Numbered from the stretch's first letter, positions 22,445-35,404 are shown. The stretch: DNA of 64,000 nucleotides from Pilaira anomala (GCA_025716855.1 JAIXMQ010000011.1:124001-188000); one strand, 5' to 3'. Program-made: numbers and translations. Notes: generated by a model not told the origin, from the letters alone.

Positions 22445-23760
22445 ATGTCTACTTACGCACTTAACTTTGGCGCAGGCCCTGCTAAAATGTAAAATATATA
22501 AAAGAAAACACGAACAAAAGAAAAAACGCTAATAATAATAATAAAAAAAAAATTTATTTATAGCCCTCAATCGGTTTTATTAAAGGCACAAAAAGAATTT
22601 CTTAATGTTCACGGAACAGGCATGTCAGTTATGGAGTTATCTCATCGTTCTAAACCATTTGGAGCTATTTTGGAAAAGACCAAGAAGGATTTAAGGAAAT
22701 TAATGGATATTCCATCCAACTATTCAATTTTATTTATGCAAGGTGGAGCCACGACGGAATTTGCATCCGTCTTTTATAACTTGGTAGCTAAGAAACAACA
22801 AGAATTAAAAGAAGCAGGTAAAGAAGGAGAGGAGATTGTGGTTGATTATCTTGTGACAGGTGCATGGTCTTCCAAGGCGGCTCAAGAAGCAGAACGTTTG
22901 ATTCCTACCGTGATTGGTAACCGAGTCCGAGTCAATCGAGCCGTGAATGTAAAGCAAAAGAACGGTGGTAAATTTGGTACGATTCCACCTGAAAGCGAAT
23001 GGGAATTGACAGACCCTAAAAAGCATCATGTGGCTTATGTCTATTATTGTGATAATGAGACCGTCCATGGTGTCGAATTTCAATCGATTCCAAAAGTAGA
23101 TCCTTCAGTACCTTTAGTGACAGATGTATCTTCTAACTTTTTATCACGTCCTATTGATGTCAGTCAATTTGGTATTGTGTATGGTGGTGCTCAAAAGAAT
23201 TTGGGTCCTGCAGGTGTCACGATTGTGATTGTTCGAAATGATTTATTAGTTGATTTAAATGTAGGACCTATTCGCCCATTAATGCTTGACTTTAAAACTG
23301 CCGCTGACAATGATTCAATGTATAATACACCTCCTACATTTGCTATTTATATGGTGGGATTGACTTTAGAATGGTTAATTGAACAAGGTGGTTTAGAGGG
23401 TATTCAAAAAGCAAATAACAGAAAGGCAGAAAAGTTATATAAAGTGATTGATGAATCTAAGGTCTATACGAGTCCTGTTGCAAAAGATTGTAGAAGTCAT
23501 ATGAATGTCGTTTTCAACTTGAAAACAGAGGAGTTGGAAAAAGAATTTTTAAAGGGAGCCGAAGAAAGAAATATGCATCAACTCAAGGGACATCGCTCAG
23601 TTGGTAAGTTAAAAAGTTATAATATATATATATATATCTTTATACTCATCATTATAAATGATTAGGTGGTGTACGTGCTTCTATTTATAATGCTTTGCCT
23701 GAAGAAGATGTAGATGCTTTAATCGAATACATGATTGAATTTGAAAATAAACATAAATAA
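22445..23760 (+). CDS. serC: Phosphoserine aminotransferase
   Basis: Three exons (22445-22488, 22564-23603, 23666-23760) give 392 aa. The first exon supplies [14 protein letters not shown] and the second continues [20 protein letters not shown], the hallmark start of SerC. The PLP-binding Lys lies in [12 protein letters not shown] (Lys226), with the substrate loop [12 protein letters not shown] upstream, and the C-terminus [16 protein letters not shown] is typical. The enzyme is the second step of the phosphorylated serine pathway (3-phosphohydroxypyruvate plus glutamate to phosphoserine), in the cytosol. Fungal orthologues are called Ser1 or SerC. The tiny 44-bp first exon is easily missed. 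Length is normal for the family. Confidence 0.97.
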
Positions 23761-23977
23761 ATAAATAAAAAAGCCCTAAAAAAATTATTAAAAGGCTATA
23801 TAAAAAATTGACATATAGGTCACGACACGAATGATATAATGCATCATGTATGATGATTGGTGAAAGACTCGTTACAATTGAGCTACACCAATCAAAAAAC
23901 AAAGAGAGATGAAGTATTTAGTACCTTTTTGTATCACTCACACCACATCAAAACACTTTTATTATAAACTCACTCCT

Positions 23978-24012
<35 letters not shown>

Positions 24013-24040
24013 TTTACACACATATTCACTCAACTTCTCC

Positions 24041-24077
<37 letters not shown>

Positions 24078-24536
24078 CCTTTATTTTCTCTCTTTTACTT
24101 TTTAATTTTCTTTCTCTTTTTCCCTTTTACTTCTTTTATATTACAAACGTTTTTTTCTTAAAAAAAAAAGAGAAAGAAGAAATAAAAAAGCAAAGTAATA
24201 AAAAAAAAAGTCATTTGAATATATGGTCATTGACAGAAAGACGTTTTAACAATAAAAAAAAAAAATTTTTTTTTGTTGTTTTTAGGATTATGGGAACAAG
24301 TAATTTTTCTATCAAAGACAATAATAGTTAGTAGCTAAAAAAAAAGCTTAAAAAAATAATATACAAAAAGAGAGAAAAAGTTGATTGATTCTTAAAGTGT
24401 GTAGGACATAGTACAATATCAAGCATTGAAAAAGAAACTAGCACGAATACAAAGTAATAGATAAAATTAAGTGATTTCCTTTTTTTTTTTTTAAAAAAAA
24501 AAACAAGATTTTAACTTGTATAACAGAGATGATTTT
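23761..24536. other. Low-complexity leader region of the PAS kinase gene
   Basis: 776 bp with an (AC)n run at about 23978-23998, an (AT)n run, a T27 run at 24046-24072 and a T14A11 head-to-head tract at 24480-24503. AGGATTATGGGAACAAG at about 24285-24301 could hide a 5' UTR exon, but I cannot support one. No coding frame other than homopolymer read-through. Confidence 0.5.
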
Positions 24537-25060
24537 ATGCCTACTGCAGAAGGATTAATTCGATTTCGAGAATTACAAAACCAAGAACAAGTGTATCATC
24601 ATAGCGACTTTCAAACGAGCCAACATTATGATTCATTACATAGTTTTCGATTCTCCAGTACAAGACATGGTACCTTACCAGGGCACTCACCAGGAACGAT
24701 GAAACCATTGTTGGTGCCTAAACCAAGAACGGTAGGTAGTCCCGTACCCAACACCCATCTTCGAAACCTGACTCAACCTTACCTTCATAATCGATTAAAA
24801 CAACAATATCAAGCCATCTTAACTACCTATGAAGATTATCGAATTATTTTAATCAATAGTTTAGCGCAAGAAATCTTGGTCAGTCATGTACATCAAGATC
24901 ATCAGCAGCAGCAGCAGCAGCAGTTGGTAGGTAAATCTGTGATGGACTTGATTGATCCTGCTTACCAGAATAGGTTAAGATCGATTATTGTGAAACGAAG
25001 AACTGAATACATACATGCGCAACATGGCATGGTACTTGTGTGTGGAAATGTGGTATTGTG

Positions 25061-25091
<31 letters not shown>

Positions 25092-27230
25092 GTATACAGA
25101 TTTTTTTTTTTTATTGTATAACTCATATTTTATATACATATAAAAAAAAAAAAGATACCAATTGTGAAATTAGATGGTACAACATCGTCTTGTTCTCTTT
25201 GGTTGAAAGAGAAATTAAATGAATCAGGAAGCTCTGTATTTATTTGGATTTTTGAGCAAGTGTATGAAACTTCAATTTCACTTTCGATTACAAAAGAGGT
25301 ATAATATATATATATAAAAAAAAAATAATGAATTAATAATACATGAGTAACATATTATTAAAATAAGTATTATATATATAATAGGGCATGATTCGGTCTA
25401 TTTTGAATGAAGAAAGTGTGACAGACTTGTACGAGTATAATGCAAAAGAACTATTGGGAAAGCCATTGACATTACTTGTACCACAACTGAATAGAGCAAG
25501 TGATATGGAACGAGTGGGGTTCTTTGGGAGTACGACCAAAAGAGGAGCTCAATTTCCGATTATAATCAGACCAGAAGAAAAAAGAGGAGGAGGAGGAGGA
25601 GGACGACTGTTAGTAGAAAACACAGTCCGGATCACATCGATACCAGTGATCGCTGGTCTCATGACGGTGAATGAGAAGGGTATAATTGAAGGTTGCAATG
25701 ATATCTTTGTGAAATACCTTTTTGGTTTTTCTCAACAAGAACTTTTAGAAACTCATATTTCACTTTTATTACCTCAATTTACTACATTACTTGCTAATTT
25801 AAAAAGAGACGATTTATTACAACCTGGTTTCATTATGAATCATAGTATCTGTAGAAAGCTTTTGAGTGATCACAGTGAGGAGAATAAAGAATCCTTACCT
25901 GTGATAGTGGCCATGCATCGTGATGGAACTCTTTTTGAAGTTCAGTTACAACTCAAGTGGGTGGATTCAAATGAAATTGCTCTTTGGATTTCGTTTGACC
26001 GAGAAATGGTGTTTAAACGTTCAGGGCATCCACTTTTATTATCTCCTTCTTCGCTGCTGCTGCCACCACCATCACCACCACCACCTTTACTTTTATCTCC
26101 GCCCGTTGAAAAAGAACCACTTCATAAGAAAAAAGCCGAATCAGAACCCGAGATTCTTTACTCTGCTCAAACGAATAAGACGACCATTGAAGATTATACA
26201 ATCCTAAGTAATCTAGGCCAGGGCGCTTTTGGTCTCGTAAAATTAGCCGTAAAAAAAAATGATCCAAGTCTGGTAATTTTCCTTTTTTGGTTTATCTTTA
26301 TTTTATAAATTTATATATAATGTATATATTTATTTTTTCTTTTTTAAATAGAAAAAGGTAGTGATCAAGTATGTTATCAAATCGCGTATATTAGTGGATT
26401 GTTGGACAAGAGACCGGAAACTCGGAACTGTGCCCGTTGAAATCCATATACTGCATAGTCTAAGAAAGACACCTCATGAGAATCTATGTGATATGTGTAA
26501 AGTATATCAATGTTTGTTAAAATAGATGTAAAAAAAAAAAAATAATAATAATAATAATAATAACCCCCGTTTATATATATATATATTTATATATGTAGTG
26601 GATTACTTTGAAGACGCAGATCATTATTACATTGTAATGGGACTTCATGGAAATACCAGTATGGATTTATTTGATTATATCGAACTCAATGATCAAATGG
26701 AAGAAAGTACGATCCAAGGGATGTTTAAACAGATAGCGATGGGGGTACGACACTTGCACGACCATAAAATTGTACATCGGGATATTAAAGATGAAAATGT
26801 GGTGTTGGATCAAAATACGGGAGGATTAAGGTTAATTGATTTTGGAAGTGCTGCTTACTTGAAGCCTGGAAGAAAATTCGAGACGTTTGTGGGTACGTTG
26901 GATTATGCTGCTCCTGAAATCTTGAGAGGTCATACGTATTCGGGGAAACCCCAGGACGTCTGGGCGCTTGGTATCTTGTTGTTTACCCTCGTGTACCGAG
27001 AAAATCCTTTTTATGATATTGATGAAATTATGGGTCGAGAATTAAGAATACCATTTGTACTCTCTCAAGGTATGTAATATGTAATTTTATTTTATTGGTT
27101 GTGTCACTCACTCGTTATATATATATATTCAATAGGTTCAGTTGATCTTATCAGTAAAATGTTGGAACGTGATGTGGATAAAAGAATTGACATACATCAA
27201 GTGCTGGCACATCCTTGGTTAAACTGTTAA
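24537..27230 (+). CDS. PAS-domain serine/threonine kinase (PAS kinase, Psk1/PASK type)
   Basis: Six exons (24537-25052, 25155-25298, 25385-26272, 26352-26496, 26599-27069, 27136-27230) give 752 aa. Two PAS-like regions lie near residues 85-265 and 305-430. The kinase domain (about 490-750) has GQGAFG (498-503), KKVVIKYVIKSRILVDCW, HRDIKDEN with catalytic Asp626, DFGSAAYL with Asp645 and GTLDYAAPEIL. The DCW and GSAAYL stretches match human PASK and yeast Psk1/2 closely. PAS kinase couples carbon and energy state to sugar partitioning and translation in yeast and mammals. A (CAG)6 Gln run and a Gly6 run sit in the N-terminal half. The start is the first ATG in frame; a further 5' exon cannot be excluded. 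Confidence 0.93.
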
Positions 27231-27419
27231 ATTCTATTTTTTTATTTTTTGTATTTTGTGTGTCTCTCTCTTCTTTTTATCATGTAGATTTTTTTTTTTC
27301 GTTGTTGTTGTTTATATAATGTGTGTGTGTATAATAAATATTTTATTATTATTATTATTATTATTTTCTAAAAAGGTATATATATTACAAAATTTCATTT
27401 TTTTTTTTTTTTCCTCCCC

Positions 27420-28123
27420 CTAAAAACCTTTTCCAATTCCAGTATGTTCAACAATATTCTTCATGATACCTTCTTCTTCACATAATTCAGGATGAACATA
27501 TAATAAAGTCTTGGGTTTAGCTACTTTGGGACCGATACGACCGGTTGCAAGTTCAGGATCGGTTACCATTAAACTAGTAAAGATACGACTGGCAGGACCA
27601 AGCGCGTCAATGGAGACGGTGGTAGCATGATCTCTTGCGGTGAAAGAAAGAGTATGGAATGTTAATTCTTTAGGTAATTCGTCTTCTTTAGTGTTACTTG
27701 GCATTGTAATTTTTGTTACGTAAGGTGACATGACCCATTGAATTAAACCTGTAGAAGCAGAACTTGTCACAATAGCTTTTTTTTTTTTTAAAAAAAAAAT
27801 TTGATTAATATGTATGAAAAAAAAAAGAATATGTAAATATATATATATATATTACCTGCACCAGCAAGGGCAGCTTTAGCTACAAAAGGAACAGGTACAT
27901 CAATAGCAAAGATAAAAGGAGAAATACCAGCACCAAGACCCAAGGAAGTGATAGAAAACAATTTTAATTTTTTAGCGACGTTGGCAAGGGGACCGGTATA
28001 GATCGTGACAGGTTCAGATTTTTCCGAACTTAACGATCTTGTAGCAAATACTTTTTGAGTGCTAGAGAAAGTTTGACGTTGGAAAGCAGTTTTTAATCCT
28101 GTTTGACTTGTGAATCTCAACAT
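27420..28123 (-). CDS. TMEM70-like mitochondrial inner-membrane protein
   Basis: Two exons (27856-28123, 27420-27775) give 207 aa. The N-terminus (FTSQTGLKTAFQRQTFSSTQ) is an Arg/Ser-rich mitochondrial presequence. Then come VTIYTGPLANVAKKLKLFSI, two hydrophobic helices around residues 64-105 forming a hairpin, and a soluble tail. This order matches the TMEM70/TMEM186/TMEM223 family, where TMEM70 helps assemble ATP synthase. Which member it corresponds to is uncertain. The intron holds a 9T-12A-type tract with an AG after pure A, so the acceptor is unusual. The gene is convergent with the PAS kinase gene (190 bp) and divergent from panC. Confidence 0.8.
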
Positions 28124-28657
28124 GGTTTATTCAAAAAAGTATATAAAGGGGGGAAAATAGAAAAATTTATTGTGATATTTCTCTAGGGTAATTTTTTTTT
28201 TTTTTTATTATTATTGTGACCCTTTTTTCGTTCCTGGCTGTCATAGTAATTGTGTACCTGATTTTGTTATTGGATAAAAAACTTCAAAAGTTGATGTAAT
28301 TATGTGTGTGAGAATATGACAGCATTTGGCCGATTGTCAAATATGTTTGCCCCCTTTCTTTGCAGCCCCTCTTTTTTTTTCAAATTGTACATTTTTTAGT
28401 TTTTTTTTATCTTGATCTATATCACTTCATATTGAACCCATCAATCTACTTCTTTTTTTTGAATGTATTGTCATATAATCTTTAAAAAAGGGAAAAAAAA
28501 TCTATTTAGAATGAATTGAGCGGTACTTTGAACAGATAGTCACATTATTTATGCTTGTTAAGACAAAATAACAAAAGGGTAAGCAAGCCCGTCAAACTCA
28601 GAATAATTTATTATTGTTATTTCACTCTCTTTTTTTTTTTTTTACTTTTTCGTTTCA
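28124..28657. promoter_or_regulatory. Divergent promoter region, TMEM70-like / pantothenate synthetase
   Basis: 534 bp between two ATGs pointing apart. It is pyrimidine-rich on the + strand, with several T runs of 8-14 and no clear TATA box close to either start. No gene was seen. Confidence 0.4.
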
Positions 28658-29415
28658 ATGAGTGCAAGTAAGTTTTTTAATATTAAATTATATCTCCAAA
28701 AAAAAAAAAAAAAAAGAAAAAAAAACTCCTTAACAAGACACACGGTTTTTTTTTTTTTTAAAGTTAAGTGTCCCCCTGGTATTAAAGTTTTTAACAAGAT
28801 TGCGGATTTTCGTCAATGGCGTCGTAGTCTTTTATTAGACCAAAAGACTTTAGGTTATGTACCTACTATGGGAGCACTTCACCAAGGTCACCTTGCTTTA
28901 GGTAAAATAATGGCTTCAAAAAAAAAAAAAAATAGATAATAAACTAAAAAAAAAGAAATATTTTAGTGACAGCGGCAAAGAAACGTTGTGATCATGTTGC
29001 TCTTACTGTATTTGTTAACCCAGCCCAATTTGCACCTACAGAAGACTTGAGTACGTATCCTCGTACTTTACAAAGTGATCTAGACAAGTTGGCAAGTTTA
29101 GGACCTGGTGTAGCTTCAGCCGTACTTGTACCTCAAGTGCAAGAAATGTATCCTGCTGGTATTGAATTAGATGTATCGAAACAAAAGGGTACATTTGTTG
29201 AAGTGTTGGGGATTTCGAATCAATTGGAAGGTACGACACGACCTAATTTCTTTCGTGGTGTAGCTACTGTTGTTTCTAAATTTTTGAATATTGTAAAGCA
29301 AAAAAAAAAAAAAAAAATGTACCTGTGTGTGTGTGTGTGTGAATTTAATAAGTTACATTTTTCTTTTAGGTTCAACCTGAACATGTCTTTTTTGGACAAA
29401 AAGACAGTAAGTTCC

Positions 29416-29446
<31 letters not shown>

Positions 29447-29936
29447 AGAGTTTAGACTGATGTAACTTTATATGTGTGTGTAATAATATATTATAGTTCA
29501 ACAATGCTTTGTAATTCGAGATATGATTCGGGATCTTCATATTCCTACCAAGATGCATATCTGTCGTACTGTACGAGATGAAAATGGATTAGCATTATCT
29601 TCACGTAACGTTTACCTCTCAGGTAGTCAAAAGCAATATGCGCTCGTGTTATCTCAGACGTTGAAACAGATGGAAGAAATGTATCGATCAGGTACGCATG
29701 ATGCGACACAATTAGTTCAGGCTGGTACTCAAATGATTCAAGAGGCAAGTAAAAAAGTAGAAGCGAGCAAAGAAGGTTGGGAATTGAAATTAGACTATGT
29801 GTCTATTAATTCAGCCAAGGACTTGCAAGAGATTAAGGGAGAGATTCATGATGGGTGTGTGATTAGTATGGCTGTTTATGTTGGAAAGACACGTCTGATT
29901 GATAATGTTTGCTTGGATATGGAATTGGATGATTAA
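28658..29936 (+). CDS. panC: Pantothenate synthetase (pantoate-beta-alanine ligase)
   Basis: Five exons (28658-28667, 28764-28901, 28967-29292, 29370-29406, 29497-29936) give 316 aa. The first exon is only 10 bp (ATG AGT GCA A) and the fourth only 37 bp. The HIGH-type signature is YVPTMGALHQGHLAL, followed by VFVNPAQFAPTEDLSTYPR, VQPEHVFFGQKD and LALSSRNVYLS (the KMSKS-like loop), all canonical PanC blocks. The enzyme joins pantoate and beta-alanine using ATP, the last step of vitamin B5 synthesis; the yeast orthologue is Pan6. C-terminal MAVYVGKTRLIDN is also standard. Long A runs fill introns 3 and 4. Confidence 0.97.
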
Positions 29937-30230
29937 AGAGGAGATCAATGTAAAATCACCTTATATATTATTATTATTTTTTTTTTTTTTATTTAAAATA
30001 AAATGAAATTAAAATTTATTATCTTTCTTTTTTCTTTGTAAAAATAAAAAAAATAAAAAGTTATTATAAAGATTATTGTTATGATTCTAAAAGGTAATAC
30101 ATTCTTGTTGAACATTGTATTCTCAGGTCCTGTATCACTCTTTCACTTTTACTAACATAACAAAGGAACTCCGATTGTAAAAAGGAAAAAAGCTTAATGC
30201 TTCTTTTTAAAGAGATGATCCCCCGCTTGC

Positions 30231-30263
<33 letters not shown>

Positions 30264-30378
30264 GATGTGTGGTACCCCTTCTCTTTTTCTTTTAAATAAG
30301 CACACTTTTTTTTTTTTATATTTATATTTTCTCTCTTTCTTTTCTCTCTCTCTCTCTTTTTCTTAAAAAACAAATATT
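29937..30378. other. Intergenic, 442 bp
   Basis: Between panC and the PP2A subunit gene, same strand. A27-type run at about 30233-30261 and a CT-rich leader (30328-30362) immediately before the next ATG. No gene was seen. Confidence 0.5.
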
Positions 30379-31152
30379 ATGTCAACTCAATTTTACTTTC
30401 CAAACAAAAGCAACAATCAACCAATGATAAAACAACTTCATGAAGAAATTATTTTGGTACTTATATAATAGTTAGACTGTGAAAAAAAAAAAAAAAAACT
30501 AAAAAGATGTTTTTTTTTTCAGGACAAGGTAGCTAGTTTATTCAACAATATGGAATACTTAACACAAAGTGAATTTCATGCAGTAACCGAACTTTGCTCC
30601 TTGCCAAGGTATATGAACCTTGCATTATTCCGAGCTCTTCAAGATCAACCGAGCGATTGTATTACACTAGAACAATTTGAAGAGTAAAATGTTAAATTAT
30701 TGAGTTAGTAAAATGGAATTATCAACTGATTTTATTTATTTATTTATTTTAGAAATTGGACTATACTAACTACAGAATACGACTATAACGATATCGATTC
30801 ACTGATTTACTATATTCTAAAGAAACCAGAATTTAACTGTATCACTCCTGATGATTTTCTACCCGTTCTGGAAGACATTGTATTAAATCACCCTGCATTA
30901 CAATTCTTGGAAAATAACATAACATTTCAAGAAAGATATAGTAAGTTTTATATATCACATATATATTATATATATATATAAACCTCTTTCTCTGTTTTAC
31001 AGTCGAAACTGTCATTTGTAGAATATTTTATGACGCACACTGTCCTACGGGAAAACTGTCGCTAAAGCAATTTCATAAATCAGATTTCGCATCTGTCTTA
31101 CGATCTTTAGACCCATCCATAGATCTATACGCCGTAAGCTATAATTATTATT

Positions 31153-31186
<34 letters not shown>

Positions 31187-32594
31187 TTTAACCGTATATT
31201 ATTAGATTCATAATATATTTTCTTATAAACAATTTTATGTATTATATTGTAAATTATGGGCCCTAGATACAGATCATGATTTAGCTTTAACAGAAGCAGA
31301 TTTAAATAATTATAATATGGGTACCTTGACAGGATTAACGATTGAACGAATTATGGAAAATGGACGCATTATGGCCTTTACGGATACACCTAGAGTACTT
31401 GTAACTGAAATTGATTCACAAGCACCGTACTTGACCTATTTTGATTTTATTTGTAAAGTTATATATGAGAATCAGTTATGTCACTGTACATTAAGCTAAA
31501 AAAAAAAAAATTTATTTTAGGGTTTTTCTTGTCAGAAATCGATAAAAGTACACCTTTAGCAATCGAATATTGGTAACTTTTTTTTTTTTTTTTGATCACA
31601 TGATATAAATAAATAGTAAACAAATAATCTTTTTTTTTTACAGGTTTCGTTGTTTAGATGTGGATGGAGACGAAGTTTTATCTGCATATGAACTTTTTAA
31701 GTTTTGGCAAGATCAAGATACAAAGTAAAAGTCATTGATTTTATTTTATTTTTAAAGATATACAGTTCTGATAATTACTTTTTTTTTTTTTTTTTTATAG
31801 ACAAAACTTTTTTGGTGGACCACAAACAGAAGGATCAATTCAATTTGAAGATATTATACGTCAAATGTAAAAAAAAAAAAAAAAAAAAAAAAATATTATT
31901 TTATTTGCATGTATACTTAAACTTATTTTGCTATATAGGAATGATTTGATTCAACCTCGTATACCCGGACAATTTTCATTAAAAGACTTGAAAAAGAATG
32001 GATATTTAGCCGAAAGATTTTTTGATACATTTATAAATTATGATCGATTTCAAGTGCATGAAGCACATCAAGAAGGATCTGTGCGTGAACAAAAGTGTTT
32101 TGAACAAGAGGAAGAAGATTGTATTTCTGACCCAGTTATCCTTCGTGATGATTTAGGATTTCCAGTGCTATGGTATAACACTATATATATATATATATCT
32201 ATCTATCTTTATTATTTTCTAAACATGTATATATAAAAAAAATAGTAACTGGACTGACTATGCAGATATTGAATATAATCGTATTATTTCAGAAGAAAAT
32301 TATGTCAATTCATTAGAGGATGAACAAGAAGATGAAGGAATTAATTTAAAACCTATAGAATATGATGAGGAAGAAGAAGAAGAGGAGGAAGAGGAAGAGG
32401 AAGAAATTTGTCATTCTAGTGATGATGGCTTAAGTGATTCCTTATCAGTTACTTCAACCAATTCATTCCGATCAGAAATTCAAACTCCAGATTTACATGA
32501 AGTACCTGAATCCAGTGAACAGGAAGAAGAATCTTCTTATCACTCTAAAACAAATTATTATGAAAACACTTATTTACATCAATCTATTAATTAA
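30379..32594 (+). CDS. PP2A regulatory subunit B'' (PR70/PR72-type, EF-hand)
   Basis: Ten exons (30379-30456, 30523-30683, 30753-30940, 31003-31133, 31206-31452, 31521-31572, 31644-31724, 31801-31866, 31939-32172, 32246-32594) give 528 aa. WFFLSEIDKSTPLAIEYWFR leads into an EF-hand (CLDVDGDEVLSAYELFKFW), and NWTDYADIEYNRI matches the end of the B'' fold. Such subunits steer protein phosphatase 2A and respond to Ca2+. The N-terminal half is helical and fits the family. The C-terminal 110 residues are acidic, with an uninterrupted Glu run of about 14 and a Ser-rich tail, probably disordered. Plants and animals have B'' subunits, while budding yeast lacks a clear one, so retention here is of note. 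Confidence 0.92.
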
Positions 32595-34055
32595 AAACAC
32601 TTATAATTATATATTCCCCTCACACTCTCAACTTTTTTTTTTTTTAAATAAATATATTTGACGGCTGTCACAAATAAGAAACATGTGTTTTTACGATTTA
32701 AAAAAAAAATCAGCTCACAACACACACACACACACACACACAGATGAGTTTAATAAATTCTTCTTTCCGAGAATTTTTTAGTTTTAACCACAAGAAGAGT
32801 AATGCCGATTTCGTGATGACAGTAAAAAAAAAAAAGAATTTGTTTTTGTTTGTTTAAATAATCCCACACCCCCTATTTATGTATAAAACCCGACTCATTA
32901 ACAGACAAAAACCTTTTTCAAATAAAAATAACGCCTCTCTATTATTACTTTTCTCTCTCTCTCTCTCTCCTTATTTAGTGTTTATATCATGTTGGATAAT
33001 TAACTCGTTTTTGGTATAAAAAAAAGATCATGCGTTCAAAAGTAGTAGAGTCATTCATTCAAATATACTTGGTGTATTGAAAAATAAATCATTTAATGAA
33101 ATATAATGTTGTCATTTGAGTTAAAATGTTCTGTATATCAGAACCTTACATTTTCTATATATATAATAATTACCCTTGCTTCTCGATCTATCAAAAAAAA
33201 AAAATACCTATATTTAGGTTTACCGTTCAACCCTTTTCTTTTTTACGCCGAAATCGAAGGGCAGAAAGCCTCATTTAATAATTCTAAATGTGAAGTAATA
33301 ATATTAAAAAATTTCGGATGATGGGATGCAAGCCGACGTTGACGGCCCGAGCGGTAATAAAAATAAATTGAAAGGTTTGTGTGTTTACATGGTTGGCGTA
33401 AAAAAAAAAAAGAATAAAAAAACGATAGTGTATAATATGTGTACGTGCGCATGCTTTTATAAATTGATGCATAAGTAAAACTAAATATTCATTGTTTTTT
33501 TTTTTTTTAGAATGAATTCAGTTTGGTGAGAATAATGTTTATATACTATCCATGAAATTTATATAACTAATTTTTGAAAAAACTTTATTTGAGCCTCAGT
33601 TAAAAATGTGCCTCTCATTTCTCTCAAGAACAAAGAAATGCTTCTAATTAAAGTTTTTGAATCATTTATTTTTTCGTGGAGATGAAAAAAAAAAAAAAAA
33701 TCTAACAAGCAAGGTCGCGCTGTTAATTAAAATGATATTGATGTCATATGTATAGCCTTTTTTTTTTTTTTTTTGCGTTGCTTTTATCCTGAAAGATCTC
33801 ATCATTTACGCAAAGATACTTGGCATATGATGACGGAGAATAATGCGTTAATACTGATTTATTCATCGCTTCAACTTGACAAGGTGTGATCCAAATCGAA
33901 AAATCAATTTCCATGCGAATGATAATAAATTACATTGTAACCACATAATTAATTACTCTTTCTAGATTAAAAAAAAATAATTGCATGTCTTTTTTTTTTT
34001 CTTTATGAAATAAAACATGATTTAAAATATAAACCTTTTTTTTTTTTTTTATTAA
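32595..34055. other. Gene-free region, 1.5 kb
   Basis: AT-rich, with (CA)n at about 32718-32742, (CT)n at 32951-32970, and repeated A/T runs. The patch 33315-33355 is clearly less AT-rich than its surroundings. Short open frames on both strands are not conserved-looking. Nothing supported. Confidence 0.45.
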
Positions 34056-34059
34056 TATC

Positions 34060-34165
34060 GGGTAACTGAGTTACACTTGAAATGTCTGAGAACTTTTTGT
34101 TTATTTTTTATAATAGAACGTTCTTCTTCTTTTTTTTTTTTTTTTGTTGGGGTGTTACATCGTAT
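34060..34165 (+). repeat. Direct repeat, copy 1
   Basis: GGTAACTGAGTTACACTTGA, GAGAACTTTTTGTTTATTTT, TATAATAGAACGTTCT and GTTGGGGTGTTACA occur in this order here and again, with small gaps, at 36007-36085. The two copies are about 1.9 kb apart in the same orientation. The class of element is unknown. Confidence 0.8.
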
Positions 34166-34335
34166 TACCGAAGCACGCACCTCAATAAATATAAAGATAA
34201 ATGAGCTGCAACGTGAAGGAAAGAAGGTTCACTTTTTTTTTTTTTTACAGCCGTTTAAAATACGTGCATTTTTAGCCAATCAAAACAATATTTACTTTTA
34301 AACCCAGACTTAAAAATATTGCCATGGAACCCCTT

Positions 34336-34660
34336 TGGATTTTTTCAAAAATCAGAAATCTGGATATATTTTCATATTAAACAGATTTTAGACCTTATGT
34401 TTCTATCTAAGTTAAATGTAGAATTTGAAGCTCTTTCTAATGATGTAAAAATTAGAAGAAACTAATAATTAAGATTAATACCTATTTTGAGAAAACCAAA
34501 TTGCAGTTTTTGTTAGGACAAGTATACTTTTTACATATTAAAAAACATATTTAAAGCTACAGAAAGATTTGTCTTTAAATTTTGCATTGAATGAATATAC
34601 TATTGTATAGTAGCATAGTGAATATCGAAGGACTTTAATTTGACGAGAAGAAAATCATGA
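34336..34660 (+). repeat. Diverged interspersed repeat, copy Y
   Basis: It aligns in the same orientation with 21703-22000. Shared blocks, in order, include TCAAAAATCAGAAAT, CTCTTTCT plus ATGATGTAAA-like, GCAGTTTTTGTTAG-like, and the pair CTTTAATTTGACGAGAAG / CTTCACTTTGACAAGAAAG. By eye about 60-70% identical with indels. No coding frame. Confidence 0.6.
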
Positions 34661-35110
34661 TCCCAAACTCCATTTTTTTTTTTGTTTCTGGACAAAAAAT
34701 CTCTAGCCAATCAAATCGTTTCCTGGAATATTTTTCTAAAAAAAAATATATATATATATTTTTTACGCTCTGAAATCAAATGTTATTCATACTATTTGAA
34801 CATTACCTGTTAAAATCGCGATGATTATTACTAGTAATGTTTTCTTTTATCATAAATAATCGAGTTTGATGATACTATTTGTATTCTGTCGTTTTATAAT
34901 AAAAGTAATCAATAAATTCTTAATAAAGAATAAAAAGATTCTGCTGCTGCTCCTATTTTTTTTTTTTTTTTTTTCTATTCCTTGAAAAGAAATTGGATGA
35001 TGAAGAAATCCTTGTGAAAATAAATATTAATCCAAAAGATTGCTTGAGTACCATCAAGAATGTCTTCTTTCTTCGCTTACAATTGAATTTTATATCTCTG
35101 AAAAACCATG

Positions 35111-35271
35111 GACTTCGATTATTTGAGCTTTTTTGAAGTTGAATTCAACAAAGCGGTAAATACACATATTTATTATCACGTAAAAATCATGTAATCAAAA
35201 TACGCTAGTGCCTATAAGAACACAAAAGTTTGACCCTACTCATGCGTAACAATGGGGATGTAGCTCAATTT
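35111..35271 (+). repeat. Decayed copy of the tRNA-Ala locus 5' flank and tRNA start
   Basis: This block matches the reverse complement of 39540-39702: GATTATTTGAGCTTTTTTGA, GTAAATACACATATTTAT, TCACGT, AAAATCATG, CTAG and then GGGGATGTAGCTCAA, the first part of tRNA-Ala, at 35254-35268. After the D-stem start it changes to unrelated A/T sequence, so the RNA gene itself is lost. Confidence 0.8.
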
Positions 35272-35404
35272 AAAAAGAGGGTTTTTTATTAATAATAATG
35301 ATAGTAATTGGAATTGTGGTCTATCCGAAGATATATTGACTTGTTCCGTAAATGGTGCTAAAGTAGTTTGGAGGAGAAAGACGATGAAAGTTAGGGCAAG
35401 GAAG

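Noticed and set aside
23909..24331. Open frame of 140 aa
   Set aside because: Mostly poly-Phe and poly-Lys from T and A runs and (AC)n; it is the leader region of the PAS kinase gene.
24516..24536. TTG-initiated extension of the PAS kinase N-terminus
   Set aside because: TTG is not a normal fungal start; the first in-frame ATG is at 24537. An upstream spliced exon ending at the TAACAG near 24519-24524 is possible but unsupported.
33243..33452. Open frames on minus strand near the less AT-rich patch at 33315-33355
   Set aside because: No motif and flanked by A/T runs; only the small composition shift is real.
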